Below, in pieces: positions 1 to 8,290 of a stretch of DNA of 64,000 nt (its first letter is position 1; each line of letters starts with the position of its first letter). Made by a program: the position numbers and the translations under genes. The notes beneath the pieces are model-generated. The model was not told the DNA's origin. It saw only the letters and a program-made list of their open reading frames with translations, and did not search any database. The DNA is taken from assembly GCF_016595155.1 (NCBI RefSeq), contig NZ_JAENGP010000002.1, forward strand, positions 62,001 through 126,000, in the 5' to 3' direction. Source of the stretch: Advenella mandrilli (GTDB lineage Bacteria; Pseudomonadota; Gammaproteobacteria; Burkholderiales; Burkholderiaceae_B).

Positions 1-1332
1 CGATGCCGTCTGAGCAACCGCTGGGGCCGACGACTTCACCACCGTTTCACGCATTTTTCCTTTATGGCCTTCCAGCTTACTGCAATGCGGCAAAATACCC
101 ATACTCACCCATTGGTCTTTTTCTTCACCATTGGCGTCCGTTACCGCTTCATAGCGATAAAGCTCTTGAGTCGTAATAATGCCATCACTCATGCCAATCA
201 CTTCGGTAACCGATAAAATCCGCCGCTTGCCATTGGGCAAACGACCAATTTGAATAATAAAGTCCAGAGCGCCAGAAATCTGGCGGCGCAAGCTTTCTTC
301 ACTGCCATGGAAACCAGCAAACCCGGCCAGCATTTCCATCCGGTACAGGCACTCGCGCGGTGAACTGGCATGAATGGTAGCCATGGACCCTTCGTGCCCG
401 GTATTCATGGCCTGCAACATATCAATCACTTCAGACCCCCGCACCTCGCCCACAATAATGCGGTCGGGACGCATCCGCAAACTGTTACGGATCAGGTCAC
501 GAATTGCCACCTCTCCACTACCATCGTAACCCGCCTGGCGCGACTCCAGTCGAACCACGTGCCGGTGGTTTAGAGACATTTCAGCGGTATCTTCAATGGT
601 AATAATCCGCTCATGAGGGCCAATAAAAAATGCCAGCGCATTCAGCATAGAGGTTTTACCCGAACTGGTACCCCCGGAAATCAGAATATTGCAGCGCGAC
701 GCAACCGCCGCTTCCAGCAGTTGATAAATTTCCTCATTGAAAGTCCCAAAACCCATGAGATCTTCGGGTTTAAGCGGATCTTTGCGGAATTTACGAATGG
801 AAACCAACGGGCCATCCAGCGACAGCGGGCCAATCACCACGTTAAGGCGGGCACCATCGGGCAGGCGCGCATCCACCATGGGGGTGGATTCGTCCAGCCG
901 GCGACCCAGCGGTGCCAGAATGCGGCGTACAATGCGCATCACGTGCTGATTATCGGTAAAGAGGGCCGGTTCGCGCTCCAGCACCCCACGGCGCGACACA
1001 AACACGTTATCGTAGCCGTTAATCAGGATATCCTCGACGGCAGGGTCGCTTAACAAGTCTTCCAGCGGGCCCAGCCCAACCAGTTCTTTGGTCAGCGCAT
1101 CGGCAATTTCACGAATCTCGCTTTCATTGACGGCAAACCGGCGGGTTCGCACAAACGAATTAACTTCACTATCAACAAACGTCCTGATCGCATCGGAATT
1201 CCAGCGGGCAAACTCGGTGCCCATTTCCTCGATACGGGTTAACAAGTGCTCAAACGCCTGGTTTTTTACTTCCTGAAAACGGCCACTGTCAATGAAGCCG
1301 TCTTCGCCAAATCTGATGGGTGTCCTTATCAT
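1..1332 (-). CDS. cpaF: CpaF/TadA-type secretion ATPase of the Tad pilus (3' end cut by window edge)
   Basis: The cytoplasmic hexameric ATPase powers export and assembly of Flp pilin through the Tad machine. About 444 codons are visible and the frame is still open at base 1, so the C-terminus is missing. The Walker A stretch reads GGTSSGKTS, followed by the arginine-rich region and the [12 protein letters not shown] Walker B/Asp box typical of the type II/IV secretion ATPase family; the HASSPRE motif also fits. The start is ATG at 1332, preceded by AGGAG at nine bases' distance. It lies 12 bases downstream of cpaE in the same minus-strand operon, matching the usual cpaE-cpaF order. tadB and tadC would be expected just beyond the left edge. 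The family assignment is secure; only the length is unknown. Confidence 0.95.
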   Translation of the reverse strand, partial: MIRTPIRFGEDGFIDSGRFQEVKNQAFEHLLTRIEEMGTEFARWNSDAIRTFVDSEVNSFVRTRRFAVNESEIREIADALTKELVGLGPLEDLLSDPAVEDILINGYDNVFVSRRGVLEREPALFTDNQHVMRIVRRILAPLGRRLDESTPMVDARLPDGARLNVVIGPLSLDGPLVSIRKFRKDPLKPEDLMGFGTFNEEIYQLLEAAVASRCNILISGGTSSGKTSMLNALAFFIGPHERIITIEDTAEMSLNHRHVVRLESRQAGYDGSGEVAIRDLIRNSLRMRPDRIIVGEVRGSEVIDMLQAMNTGHEGSMATIHASSPRECLYRMEMLAGFAGFHGSEESLRRQISGALDFIIQIGRLPNGKRRILSVTEVIGMSDGIITTQELYRYEAVTDANGEEKDQWVSMGILPHCSKLEGHKGKMRETVVKSSAPAVAQTAS

Positions 1333-1344
1333 TATCCAGATCTC

Positions 1345-2649
1345 CTACCGGGCTGATCCTGAACGGGCGTCCCGTCCAAGGAAGGATGCCAGCCATCCCG
1401 ATTTCTGTTCCTGCGGCCGCTCTTTACCAGCGGCAGGCACAACCAGTGTATTGGCTAAAGTACGCAAGGCTCTGATATAGGGGTCCTTGGGTGCTTCCTG
1501 ATGCAGTAGAAGCCCCTGGCTGGTGCTTTTCATGATAGAAAGCGTACGGTCTGGCAACGTTCCTTTCAATTTTAAACCGAAACGCTGTGCAATCTGTTCG
1601 GCACTCATGCCATATTGAATATCATAGCGGTTAACCACCAGCGACAGCTCATTGGATGCAATGCCATCTTCCTTGAATTCTTTAAGAATATCCGCCAGGG
1701 ATACCAGTGCGGCAATGCTCTGGTCAGTCACCAGCCAGGTTTCATCGGCAAGACGAACCAGTCCGGCAATAAAAGCCGGATTGGGCATGCCGCCCACATC
1801 TACCACCATGACCCCAAAATGATCGCGCAAGCTCTCTACCAGAAACAGGGAATCGGCGTGAGAAACGTTGTTGAGCTGATCCAGATCACGCGGCAAGGCC
1901 ATCACGCTAACGCCAGTCGTGTCATGCGCCATAGCCGACATGAGCATGGTCCGGTCCAGGCGACGCAAATTGCGCACCCCTTCCACAAAATCAAAATTGC
2001 CATTCACATTCATGTATAGCATGCCATCGGCCACCGGCATGCCCAAGTCCAGCAGGCAGGTACGCTCTTGCAGGGAAAGCAGATCGACCTCTGATTGGCT
2101 TTCATCCAGTTTGCCACTTTCCTGTAAACGGGCGGTGCGTTCGTCATTTTGCATTTCCTGCAACAGGCTAGCCAAGTGCACCGAGAGCAGGGTTGAACCC
2201 ATTCCGGTACGCACGCCCAACACCAATACGTTGCGGTAATGGGTTTCATCTTCGCGGCCGTTGGAAAACTTCCGGGCCAGGCGTTTAACCGTATCCCGTA
2301 CTTCTTCCGGATTGTCCAGATCAATAAAATCGTTCACGCCCGCACGCAGGGCTGCCACGGCTGCCCCCGGTGAGTTCAAGCGACCCACTGCCACACAGGG
2401 CATATCGGGTTTATGACGGTTAAGCAAACGGGCCAAATCAATGGAACGGGCCAGCTTCTCGTTGTTGGCGTCATCAGGCACAAAGTCCAGAAACACCATA
2501 TTGACCTGACTGTCATCCAAGTGGCGACTTAAGATATCTGGCGCGGGCTGTTCATGGACAAGCGTGCCCATCTCCTCCAGCGAGTCCGCCAGTTTTGCGG
2601 CGATCTCGGTGTCTGAAGAAAAAAATACATACCGGTTATGCTTGGACAA
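1345..2649 (-). CDS. cpaE: CpaE/TadZ-like ATPase of the Tad pilus
   Basis: A 434-residue protein with an N-terminal receiver-like domain (about residues 5-125) and a MinD/ParA-like ATPase domain (about 138-400), the architecture of CpaE/TadZ proteins that place the Tad machine at the cell pole. The P-loop (residues 145-153, GVRTGMGST) lacks both lysines of a canonical deviant Walker A motif, which is common in TadZ proteins and suggests weak or no ATP hydrolysis. The DVGGMP stretch is the switch-like region. It sits between cpaC and cpaF, consistent with the Tad operon order. The start ATG at 2649 begins MSKHNRYVFF; the gap to cpaC is 36 bases. Confidence 0.9.
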   Translation of the reverse strand: MSKHNRYVFFSSDTEIAAKLADSLEEMGTLVHEQPAPDILSRHLDDSQVNMVFLDFVPDDANNEKLARSIDLARLLNRHKPDMPCVAVGRLNSPGAAVAALRAGVNDFIDLDNPEEVRDTVKRLARKFSNGREDETHYRNVLVLGVRTGMGSTLLSVHLASLLQEMQNDERTARLQESGKLDESQSEVDLLSLQERTCLLDLGMPVADGMLYMNVNGNFDFVEGVRNLRRLDRTMLMSAMAHDTTGVSVMALPRDLDQLNNVSHADSLFLVESLRDHFGVMVVDVGGMPNPAFIAGLVRLADETWLVTDQSIAALVSLADILKEFKEDGIASNELSLVVNRYDIQYGMSAEQIAQRFGLKLKGTLPDRTLSIMKSTSQGLLLHQEAPKDPYIRALRTLANTLVVPAAGKERPQEQKSGWLASFLGRDARSGSAR

Positions 2650-2685
2650 AATCTACTGCTCCGCAAGGGGTAAATAACAACTGAT

Positions 2686-4095
2686 TTAGCGGGAGAACCC
2701 GGGCATCTGCTCGCCCGAAGCCGGTCCAACCAAAAAATAGCCCCAGGCCGTGCCCACCTCGTTAAGGTTTTCCTTGCCCTGGCCAGGCAGGGGTAGTTCT
2801 GTGCCTTTGGCAATGGGTTTGACTAAACGAGGCGTCACCACAATGACCAGCTCGCGCTCATCTTGCGAATAGGACACACTGCGGAAGAAAGCCCCAATAA
2901 TAGGCAATTCGCTAAGAAAGGGCATTTTACTGACATTGGCTCTGGTTTGGCGGGAAACCAGCCCACTAATGATATAACTTTCGCCCTCGCCCATTTCAAC
3001 GGTGGTGTCAGCCTTGCGTACCGTTAAGGCAGGCATCAGTGTGGTTTGATCTCCACTGACAACAGGAATCGCATTGGCATAATCCAGCTCACTGGATTCT
3101 GGCGCTACCTTTAAGGCAATACGGTTGGGTGAAAGCACGGTTGGCGTAACGGTAAGGCCAATACCAAAAGATTTATAAGAAACCGTTTGCGTGCCCAGGC
3201 CACCTGATTCTGGCACAGGGATTTCCCCCCCCGCACGGAAGCTGGCACTTTGGCCGGAAAGCGCCACCAAAGTAGGCTCGGCCAAGGTACGGGCCATGCC
3301 ATTGTTTTCAAGCAGCTTCAGTTTGGCACCAAAGTTGCGGGAATCAAACATCAGGGAAAACCCATTACTAATGGAAGGGGCAAAACGGCTAGCCGCTCCC
3401 CAGGTTCCTGAGCCGCCTTCCATGATCTTGCCATTTGGCAGTACGCCTCCTGCACGAGAGGTTCCTGAATTCCAGTCAATACCCACTTCTTTCATTACCG
3501 TACGAGACAACTCAACAATTTTTACCTCTACCTGCACCATACCACTATGGTTAACAATAGACGTATCAATAACCTTGTCGGAATTTCCGGTAGCCCGGGC
3601 GGCGGCGGTTGAGCGCTGGTGTTCAACCATATTAGAAGAACGGCCTGTGACCACGGCCTGCCCGCCCGTTGCGCGTACCGGGGCTTCTAGCCGTTTAGCC
3701 GACTCCAGTGCGCTTTGCTCCCCAGACACCACGCTAACCTGCCAGCGTTGTGGGGTTGGGTCGCCATCCACCCACACCTGTACATCGGTGACGCCGGGTT
3801 GTCTGGCCACCAGCAAAATATCGCCCACGCCTTCTTCCAGCGGTAGAATCTGCACATCCACCACCGCAGGGTTACCCACGGCAATGCGTGCTGGTGAACC
3901 ATCCACCTTAATCATGCGTTGCGAATTTACCACCATGCCCAAACCACCCGGACGGGTAAAGCCAGTGGACTGCGCCATGGCCGGTTGCACCGAAACAAAG
4001 GCCAACCCCAAGGCTGCAGCCGTTAGTACTTGCGTTGCGTTCCTGTTAAAGGCGGAAAAAATTTTATTCACTGAAAATTTCATTATTAAACCCAT
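2686..4095 (-). CDS. cpaC: CpaC/RcpA outer-membrane secretin of the Tad pilus
   Basis: A type II/III secretin forming the outer-membrane pore for the Flp pilus. It has an N-terminal signal peptide ending near AMAQ, a pilus-assembly N-terminal domain with a BON-like region (GDILLVARQPGVTDVQVW), and a C-terminal secretin domain with the ISGLVSRQ and PILG-type region followed by LVIVVTPRLVKP. It is 469 residues from ATG 4095; a second ATG at 4083 (MKFSVNK) gives a more usual signal peptide and could be the true start. AGGG precedes the upstream ATG by about four bases, so the choice is open. It is six bases downstream of cpaB, hence certainly co-transcribed. Confidence 0.93.
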   Translation of the reverse strand: MGLIMKFSVNKIFSAFNRNATQVLTAAALGLAFVSVQPAMAQSTGFTRPGGLGMVVNSQRMIKVDGSPARIAVGNPAVVDVQILPLEEGVGDILLVARQPGVTDVQVWVDGDPTPQRWQVSVVSGEQSALESAKRLEAPVRATGGQAVVTGRSSNMVEHQRSTAAARATGNSDKVIDTSIVNHSGMVQVEVKIVELSRTVMKEVGIDWNSGTSRAGGVLPNGKIMEGGSGTWGAASRFAPSISNGFSLMFDSRNFGAKLKLLENNGMARTLAEPTLVALSGQSASFRAGGEIPVPESGGLGTQTVSYKSFGIGLTVTPTVLSPNRIALKVAPESSELDYANAIPVVSGDQTTLMPALTVRKADTTVEMGEGESYIISGLVSRQTRANVSKMPFLSELPIIGAFFRSVSYSQDERELVIVVTPRLVKPIAKGTELPLPGQGKENLNEVGTAWGYFLVGPASGEQMPGFSR

Positions 4096-4101
4096 TCAAC
4101 C

Positions 4102-5055
4102 CTAGTACTTGACGTTTTCAATTTGCGTACCACGAATAATTTGTACCGACTTGCCCGAATTGCCTTGTTTCACCACCGGCGCACCAGGGGTGTCTTCTTT
4201 TTCCTGCAATTCACCAGAAAGATCAGGCAGGCTCATACCGGCATACGCCTGGTTGCCCGCATCGGCAAGCGCGGCCAACTGCGCAGGCTCAAGATCGGGC
4301 TTGCCTTTCAGAACCGGTTCAGGTTCTGGGAACAGGGTCATATCGGGCCGGTTTTCGTCCTTGGGCGCACGCAAGGCCAGCTGCAATTTGCCATTGCGGG
4401 TGGCCAGCAACAATTTGTTCACGTCTTCAAGCGACACGGCCAGCATGGCAATACGTGCCGGGGTGGCACGGGTACGCTGCTGACGCTCATCATTGGCTGG
4501 TGGCGTGGCCGGACCATCTACCGTGTTGTCGCCATAAGCCAGCACCCTTACCTGGGGCAACAGCATACGGGACTGCGCCCCAACATCACCTTTACTGTTA
4601 AGCGTGAAGAAAACATCAACAATATCGCCCGGAGCCACCAGATTGCCAGCACCCACAATTTCATCAACCGGAATAGTAATGGCACGCTGTCCGTCACTTA
4701 GGTAAGCAGCAATCCCCATGGCCAGCAGGCCTTTGGTAATGGGTTCTTCAGCCGCTATGTCAAAACGCACCACCTTGCCCACCAGGTCTTCTGTGTTGGC
4801 AAAACCACGACCCGGCACGCTAGGCCACTGGTCTTGCTTAAGCATGTCGTCCTGAATAACCTGACCTGCCAGAATATCTTTGGCGGCCAGAATCACTGTT
4901 TGGGTAGGCTTGCTGGCCACCACGGGCCGCTCTACCTGCTGAACCACCACAACCGGCTCTGGCTTGGGCGCGGTTGACATTTTATAGGCAAAAAAGCCCA
5001 AAACAGCCGCCAGCAATACCAGCCCTATTGCAACGATTTTGGTAAAGTTATTCAT
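4102..5055 (-). CDS. cpaB: CpaB/RcpC periplasmic Flp pilus assembly protein
   Basis: A 317-residue inner-membrane-anchored periplasmic protein. One N-terminal transmembrane helix (residues about 5-25) is followed by an SAF-type domain (PTQTVILAAKDILAGQVIQ) and the RcpC/CpaB domain with the AITIPVDEIVGAGNLVAPGDIVDVF segment. The reading frame is open back to 5142, but the upstream part is rich in Tyr/Cys/Lys and unlike the family, so the start is taken at ATG 5055 (MNNFTKIVAIG), with GGAG about 13 bases upstream. CpaB is thought to work with the secretin CpaC, which follows six bases later. Confidence 0.92.
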   Translation of the reverse strand: MNNFTKIVAIGLVLLAAVLGFFAYKMSTAPKPEPVVVVQQVERPVVASKPTQTVILAAKDILAGQVIQDDMLKQDQWPSVPGRGFANTEDLVGKVVRFDIAAEEPITKGLLAMGIAAYLSDGQRAITIPVDEIVGAGNLVAPGDIVDVFFTLNSKGDVGAQSRMLLPQVRVLAYGDNTVDGPATPPANDERQQRTRATPARIAMLAVSLEDVNKLLLATRNGKLQLALRAPKDENRPDMTLFPEPEPVLKGKPDLEPAQLAALADAGNQAYAGMSLPDLSGELQEKEDTPGAPVVKQGNSGKSVQIIRGTQIENVKY

Positions 5056-5078
5056 AAAAAAATCAAGCTCCGGATAAT

Positions 5079-5579
5079 TCAGGTTTTTACAACATTTGTA
5101 ATTTTTACAATAGCGGCTGCCGATAATATACCAGGCTTCCAACTTGCCTCATCTTTTCCCACAAGCAGTGCCGCCGTTTGTATCAGATTAATTAATGGAA
5201 ACTTATCATCTACTGTAATTTTCATGATTACTTTCAAGCATGTATGCGCATCTTCCTCATCGCCAGGACAATCCACTGGCTTAGGGGTGCAGATCACATT
5301 GGAAGCAATCCCGTTTAAAACAAAATCTTTAGTCACTAAATTATTGGCATGGGCACAGGCCTTAGACGCATAATCACTGTCGCCACTAATACTTAACTGC
5401 AAAGCCACTCTGGCACTATCGCCTGCAATATGAGATACCTTTTGCTGCGTCCACATAAGCATGCCAAAACTGACAATGGCAAAACAAATTACTAACAGCG
5501 TAATAATGACAAGGGCAAACTCAATGGCTGCCACCCCTTGCTGGTTTTTTTGTGTTTTTGGCATGGCTGCATTTCTCAT
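5079..5579 (-). CDS. TadE-family pseudopilin-like protein (first of two)
   Basis: A 166-residue protein of the TadE-like family. The N-terminal QQGVAAIEFALVIITLLVI is the TadE leader: a short basic N-terminus, a G-x-A-A-I-E-F motif resembling a class III prepilin cleavage site, then one hydrophobic helix. The rest is predicted periplasmic with several cysteines. It begins at ATG 5579, overlapping the preceding gene's stop as ATGA, so translation is coupled. A second in-frame ATG at 5564 is possible. Minor pilins TadE/TadF help Flp pilus biogenesis. Which of the two TadE-like genes corresponds to tadE or tadF/G cannot be told from sequence alone. Confidence 0.85.
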   Translation of the reverse strand: MRNAAMPKTQKNQQGVAAIEFALVIITLLVICFAIVSFGMLMWTQQKVSHIAGDSARVALQLSISGDSDYASKACAHANNLVTKDFVLNGIASNVICTPKPVDCPGDEEDAHTCLKVIMKITVDDKFPLINLIQTAALLVGKDEASWKPGILSAAAIVKITNVVKT

Positions 5580-6190
5580 GATGAATGATCCAATGCAATG
5601 CCCAAGTCTACCGTAGCACGACCTTGAAGCGCTGTTGGCACTGCCACACTCATAATGGAAGACGGCCCCAAATACGGAATCATGGGTGCTTCTTGGTAAG
5701 GGTAATAAATCACCACCTCAAGCTTATTGGCATCAACAGCAGTATTGGTAAGCGAACATAAGGATTTATTAGAATCGTCAGGATAGGCCAAAACCTGGAA
5801 TATCCGAGTTTCATCCTCAGGTTCGGGCTCCTTCAATTGAACACTGCAAGCGACCATTTTCAACTTATTTCCGCCTGCCATTTGATCTACCCAGCTGCTA
5901 TGATCTTTAGACACTTCCAGCGCTTTTTCTGCACGAGTTTCAAGCGTTAATGCGGCATTACCCGCTTGCCATTGCAAGCTGGCACGAGCCCCGTTTTCAG
6001 CGGCAAAGTTCATGGATTGCTGGGCGGCAAAAATCAGCCCGTAGGTAATTATGCCGTACAGCACCAGAAAGAAAATAACAAAAACAAAGGCAAATTCAAC
6101 CGCATAGGCACCCTTCTGGCGGCTGGCGGCAGAAGCGACAAAAGACGCCTTGCGCGTCTTCCTTATTGTGCTACTGTCAAAACCAAGCAT
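5576..6190 (-). CDS. TadE/TadF-family pseudopilin-like protein (second)
   Basis: A 204-residue protein with a longer basic N-terminus, then RQKGAYAVEFAFVFVIFFLVLYG, the G-x-x-A-V-E-F cleavage-like motif and single transmembrane helix of TadE-type minor pilins. The C-terminal part is predicted periplasmic and contains LQGRATVDLG near the end. It overlaps cpaA by 14 bases upstream and the next tadE-like gene by 4 bases downstream, so it lies inside the pilus operon. It is probably processed by the prepilin peptidase encoded immediately before it. Confidence 0.85.
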   Translation of the reverse strand: MLGFDSSTIRKTRKASFVASAASRQKGAYAVEFAFVFVIFFLVLYGIITYGLIFAAQQSMNFAAENGARASLQWQAGNAALTLETRAEKALEVSKDHSSWVDQMAGGNKLKMVACSVQLKEPEPEDETRIFQVLAYPDDSNKSLCSLTNTAVDANKLEVVIYYPYQEAPMIPYLGPSSIMSVAVPTALQGRATVDLGIALDHSS

Positions 6191-6704
6191 GACCTCTCCA
6201 GTGAACCATTAACACCCATGCCAATGCGGTTATTCCCAACCAGGCCCCATAAGGAACCCCTCGTCTTTTTTCCTTGCTTTCCTGCCACCAGCTTGCCCTT
6301 GCCGGTAACCAGCCTTGTAGCAATACGGTTACCACCGCATGCAAACCGGTTAATACCGTTGCCACCAGCACCACTTGCCATAAGCCTGCAAACCCCAGCA
6401 AGAAGCCCAGGGTGGCAATGAGCTTTACGTCACCCGCGCCAAGCAGTTTCAGGCTCCATAAGGGGAAGAAAACCAGCAGCCCCATTAAAAAGCCGGTAAC
6501 ACACTGGCGCCAGTTTATGTATGCAGGCAAAATCGGGAAATCAGGCATAAATCCGCTCACCAGCAAAAAACCCACCTGCACGGCAAAAGCAACCAGCAAA
6601 AGCTGATTGCTTATTCTGCGTTTTTTGACATCACCTGCGATAACCAACAGGGTGAAAATACCAAAAAGGGCAAGCCAGATGCTGGTGAACATTGTTTGTT
6701 TCAA
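6177..6704 (-). CDS. cpaA: CpaA/TadV prepilin peptidase (A24 family)
   Basis: A 175-residue polytopic inner-membrane aspartic peptidase that cleaves the leader of Flp prepilin and TadE-like proteins. The two expected aspartates are visible: one in AGDVKKRRISN (about residue 25) and one in the GxGD motif LLGAGDVKL (about residue 92). The short form without an N-terminal methylase domain is the one found in Tad loci. Its start at 6704 lies directly after a hairpin separating it from flp, so its expression probably depends on partial read-through from the pilin promoter. Confidence 0.93.
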   Translation of the reverse strand: MKQTMFTSIWLALFGIFTLLVIAGDVKKRRISNQLLLVAFAVQVGFLLVSGFMPDFPILPAYINWRQCVTGFLMGLLVFFPLWSLKLLGAGDVKLIATLGFLLGFAGLWQVVLVATVLTGLHAVVTVLLQGWLPARASWWQESKEKRRGVPYGAWLGITALAWVLMVHWRGHAWF

Positions 6705-6705
6705 A

Positions 6706-6731
6706 GAAATGCCCCGGTCCGGGGCATTTTA
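6706..6731 (-). terminator. Hairpin between flp and cpaA, probable attenuating terminator
   Basis: Perfect arms AATGCCCC (6708-6715) and GGGGCATT (6721-6728) around a five-base loop. On the minus strand the hairpin is followed by TTCTTTG, on the plus strand by TTAGTTTTG, so it can act weakly in either direction. Its place right after the pilin gene would favour excess pilin mRNA over assembly-gene mRNA. Confidence 0.65.
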
Positions 6732-6740
6732 GTTTTGCAA

Positions 6741-6768
6741 GGCATAAAAGCGAAATCGTTTTTATGCC
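6741..6768. other. Second hairpin in the flp-cpaA spacer
   Basis: Arms GGCATAAAA (6741-6749) and TTTTATGCC (6760-6768) form a perfect 9-bp stem with a 10-base loop, twelve bases past the flp stop. With the GC-rich hairpin next to it, it makes a double stem-loop in the 75-base spacer. It could stabilise the 3' end of a short flp transcript; that role is inferred. Confidence 0.6.
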
Positions 6769-6779
6769 AATAGACTAGG

Positions 6780-7004
6780 CTAGGCGCCCCCGTCCCCTGA
6801 AGGTAATTCCACACCTTCAATCTCTGCTCCTAAATCAGAAAGCTTGCTTTGAATACCTTCAAAAACATTACTTAGCCCACCCCCTAAAAGTCCAAGGGCC
6901 GTAATAATCGCCACAGCAATCAAACCCGCAATCAATGCATACTCAATTGCCGTTGCACCTTCTTCATCTTTCCAAAACTTAACCAATTGATCTTTCATTT
7001 TCAA
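6780..7004 (-). CDS. flp: Flp-family type IVb pilin
   Basis: The 74-residue structural pilin. It has a short charged leader, then EEGATAIEYALIAGLIAVAII: cleavage is expected after Gly16, with Glu at +5 and Tyr at +6 of the mature protein as in Flp pilins, and a single hydrophobic helix. The C-terminus is acidic with a Gly-rich end. A strong ribosome-binding site (GGAGG) lies eight bases before ATG 7004. It is the first gene of the pilus operon and is followed by two hairpins, consistent with the high expression expected of a major pilin. Confidence 0.96.
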   Translation of the reverse strand: MKMKDQLVKFWKDEEGATAIEYALIAGLIAVAIITALGLLGGGLSNVFEGIQSKLSDLGAEIEGVELPSGDGGA

Positions 7005-7333
7005 ATCCTCCGTGGATTACATATTGAAGGAACGGCAAAGCGCTCAATCAAAACAAAAATCTTAGAAACAAAACATAAGCCAGCCTTGTAAATAGGTATA
7101 AACACTTATGTTTCTTAAAGTCTACAACCAATAACTTAATGTAACATAAATCCTTGTTTATTCGAACCTATTTTACAAAGTAAGTTCCTGTTAATTTGAT
7201 AATAACAGGCATATATCGTTGTTTTTTAGCAATATTTTGAACTTTAGTGTCGTTTAAAATACACAAAACCATACTATTTTATTTTCAATACGATACATTC
7301 AAATTACACACAAGCCACAATTGTTACTCTTCC
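7005..7333. promoter_or_regulatory. AT-rich divergent control region between flp and the glycosyltransferase operon
   Basis: About 330 bases without a convincing gene. It must hold the promoter for flp (minus) and for the GT2 operon (plus). The clearest structure is an inverted repeat AAACATAAG (7071-7079) / CTTATGTTT (7105-7113), 9-bp arms separated by 25 bases, placed 67-109 bases before the flp start; this is a candidate operator. No confident -35/-10 pair was assigned. An open frame from GTG 7247 extends the GT2 gene upstream, but that stretch does not look like family sequence. Confidence 0.5.
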
Positions 7334-8290
7334 ATGCCTGTTAATCACACTTTGCCCGCAACCATACCCCCTTGCCCCAACATAGCCATTATTTTGCCGG
7401 CCCATAATGAAGAAAAAACCGTTGCAGCTACGGTTCAGGCTTTCCAACAAGTCCTGCCAAATTGTGAAGTGGTTGTTTGTGATAATGCCTCTACCGACCA
7501 AACCGCCCACATCGCCCGTAAGGCAGGGGCCCGTGTTATTCATGAGCCGCTTAAAGGCAAGGGCAATGCGGTCAGGCGTTTGCTGGCTACCGTTAATGCC
7601 GATATTTATATCTTGGCTGATGCCGACCAAACTTACGATGCCCAAAGTGCCCCCGCCATGATTAAATTGCTGGAACAGGCGCATCTGGATATGGTCACAG
7701 GCATTCGCCAGCACACAGAAAGCCACTCCTACCGCACCGGCCATATCTGGGGCAATGCCCTGTTCAACCGTCTTTTTGGCAAACTGTTCAAAACCCCCAC
7801 CCAGGATATTTTTTCGGGTTACCGGGTTTTTACCCGCCGCTTTGCCAGCATCCTGCCTATTCAGTCTTCGGGTTTTGAAATAGAAACAGAGATGACGGCC
7901 ATTGCCAGTATTCTTAAAATTTCTACGGGTGAGTTTCCGGTACATTATGCTCCCCGCCCTGCTGGTAGCAACAGTAAATTACGCACCTGGTCCGACGGTT
8001 TTAAAATACTGAAATCATTTTTCAGGTTATTCCGCCATTTTTACCCCGCCCATTTTTACGGCACAGTGGCCAGCCTAACTGCCTTGCTAAGTTTATTGCT
8101 AGGTGTACCGGTGATTATTGAGTTCATGCAAACCGGTCTGGTACCCCGCATTCCCACCGCCATACTGGCCAGCAGCCTGGGCATGATTGCTTTTGTTATT
8201 TTTACCACTGGCATTATTCTGGAGGCGCTTGCCAGAAACCGCATAGAACAAAGAAAACTGTTTTTCCTGGCATCCGGATACAAAGAATGA
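7334..8290 (+). CDS. Polyprenyl-phosphate sugar transferase-like GT2 glycosyltransferase
   Basis: A 318-residue family-2 glycosyltransferase. The GT-A fold is seen from NIAIILPAHNEEKTV (residues 16-30), through CDNASTDQT (about 49-57), to the metal/nucleotide-binding DAD at 96-98 (LADADQT). The C-terminus has two hydrophobic helices (about 245-265 and 283-305), as in dolichyl/undecaprenyl-phosphate glycosyltransferases. ATG 7334 is chosen because GT2 homology begins shortly after it; no strong Shine-Dalgarno is visible and GTG 7247 is an alternative. It overlaps the next gene as ATGA (8287-8290). It likely charges a polyprenyl phosphate with a sugar that the following GT-C protein could use. 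Confidence 0.85.
   Translation: MPVNHTLPATIPPCPNIAIILPAHNEEKTVAATVQAFQQVLPNCEVVVCDNASTDQTAHIARKAGARVIHEPLKGKGNAVRRLLATVNADIYILADADQTYDAQSAPAMIKLLEQAHLDMVTGIRQHTESHSYRTGHIWGNALFNRLFGKLFKTPTQDIFSGYRVFTRRFASILPIQSSGFEIETEMTAIASILKISTGEFPVHYAPRPAGSNSKLRTWSDGFKILKSFFRLFRHFYPAHFYGTVASLTALLSLLLGVPVIIEFMQTGLVPRIPTAILASSLGMIAFVIFTTGIILEALARNRIEQRKLFFLASGYKE

Noticed and set aside
3191-4105. Long plus-strand open frame of about 300 codons
   Set aside because: It lies entirely antisense to the cpaC secretin gene, has Pro/Ser/Thr-rich composition without a family pattern and no ribosome-binding site.
7247-7333. GTG 7247 as the start of the GT2 gene
   Set aside because: The added 29 residues are rich in Phe/Tyr/His and unlike GT2 N-termini; conserved sequence begins after ATG 7334.
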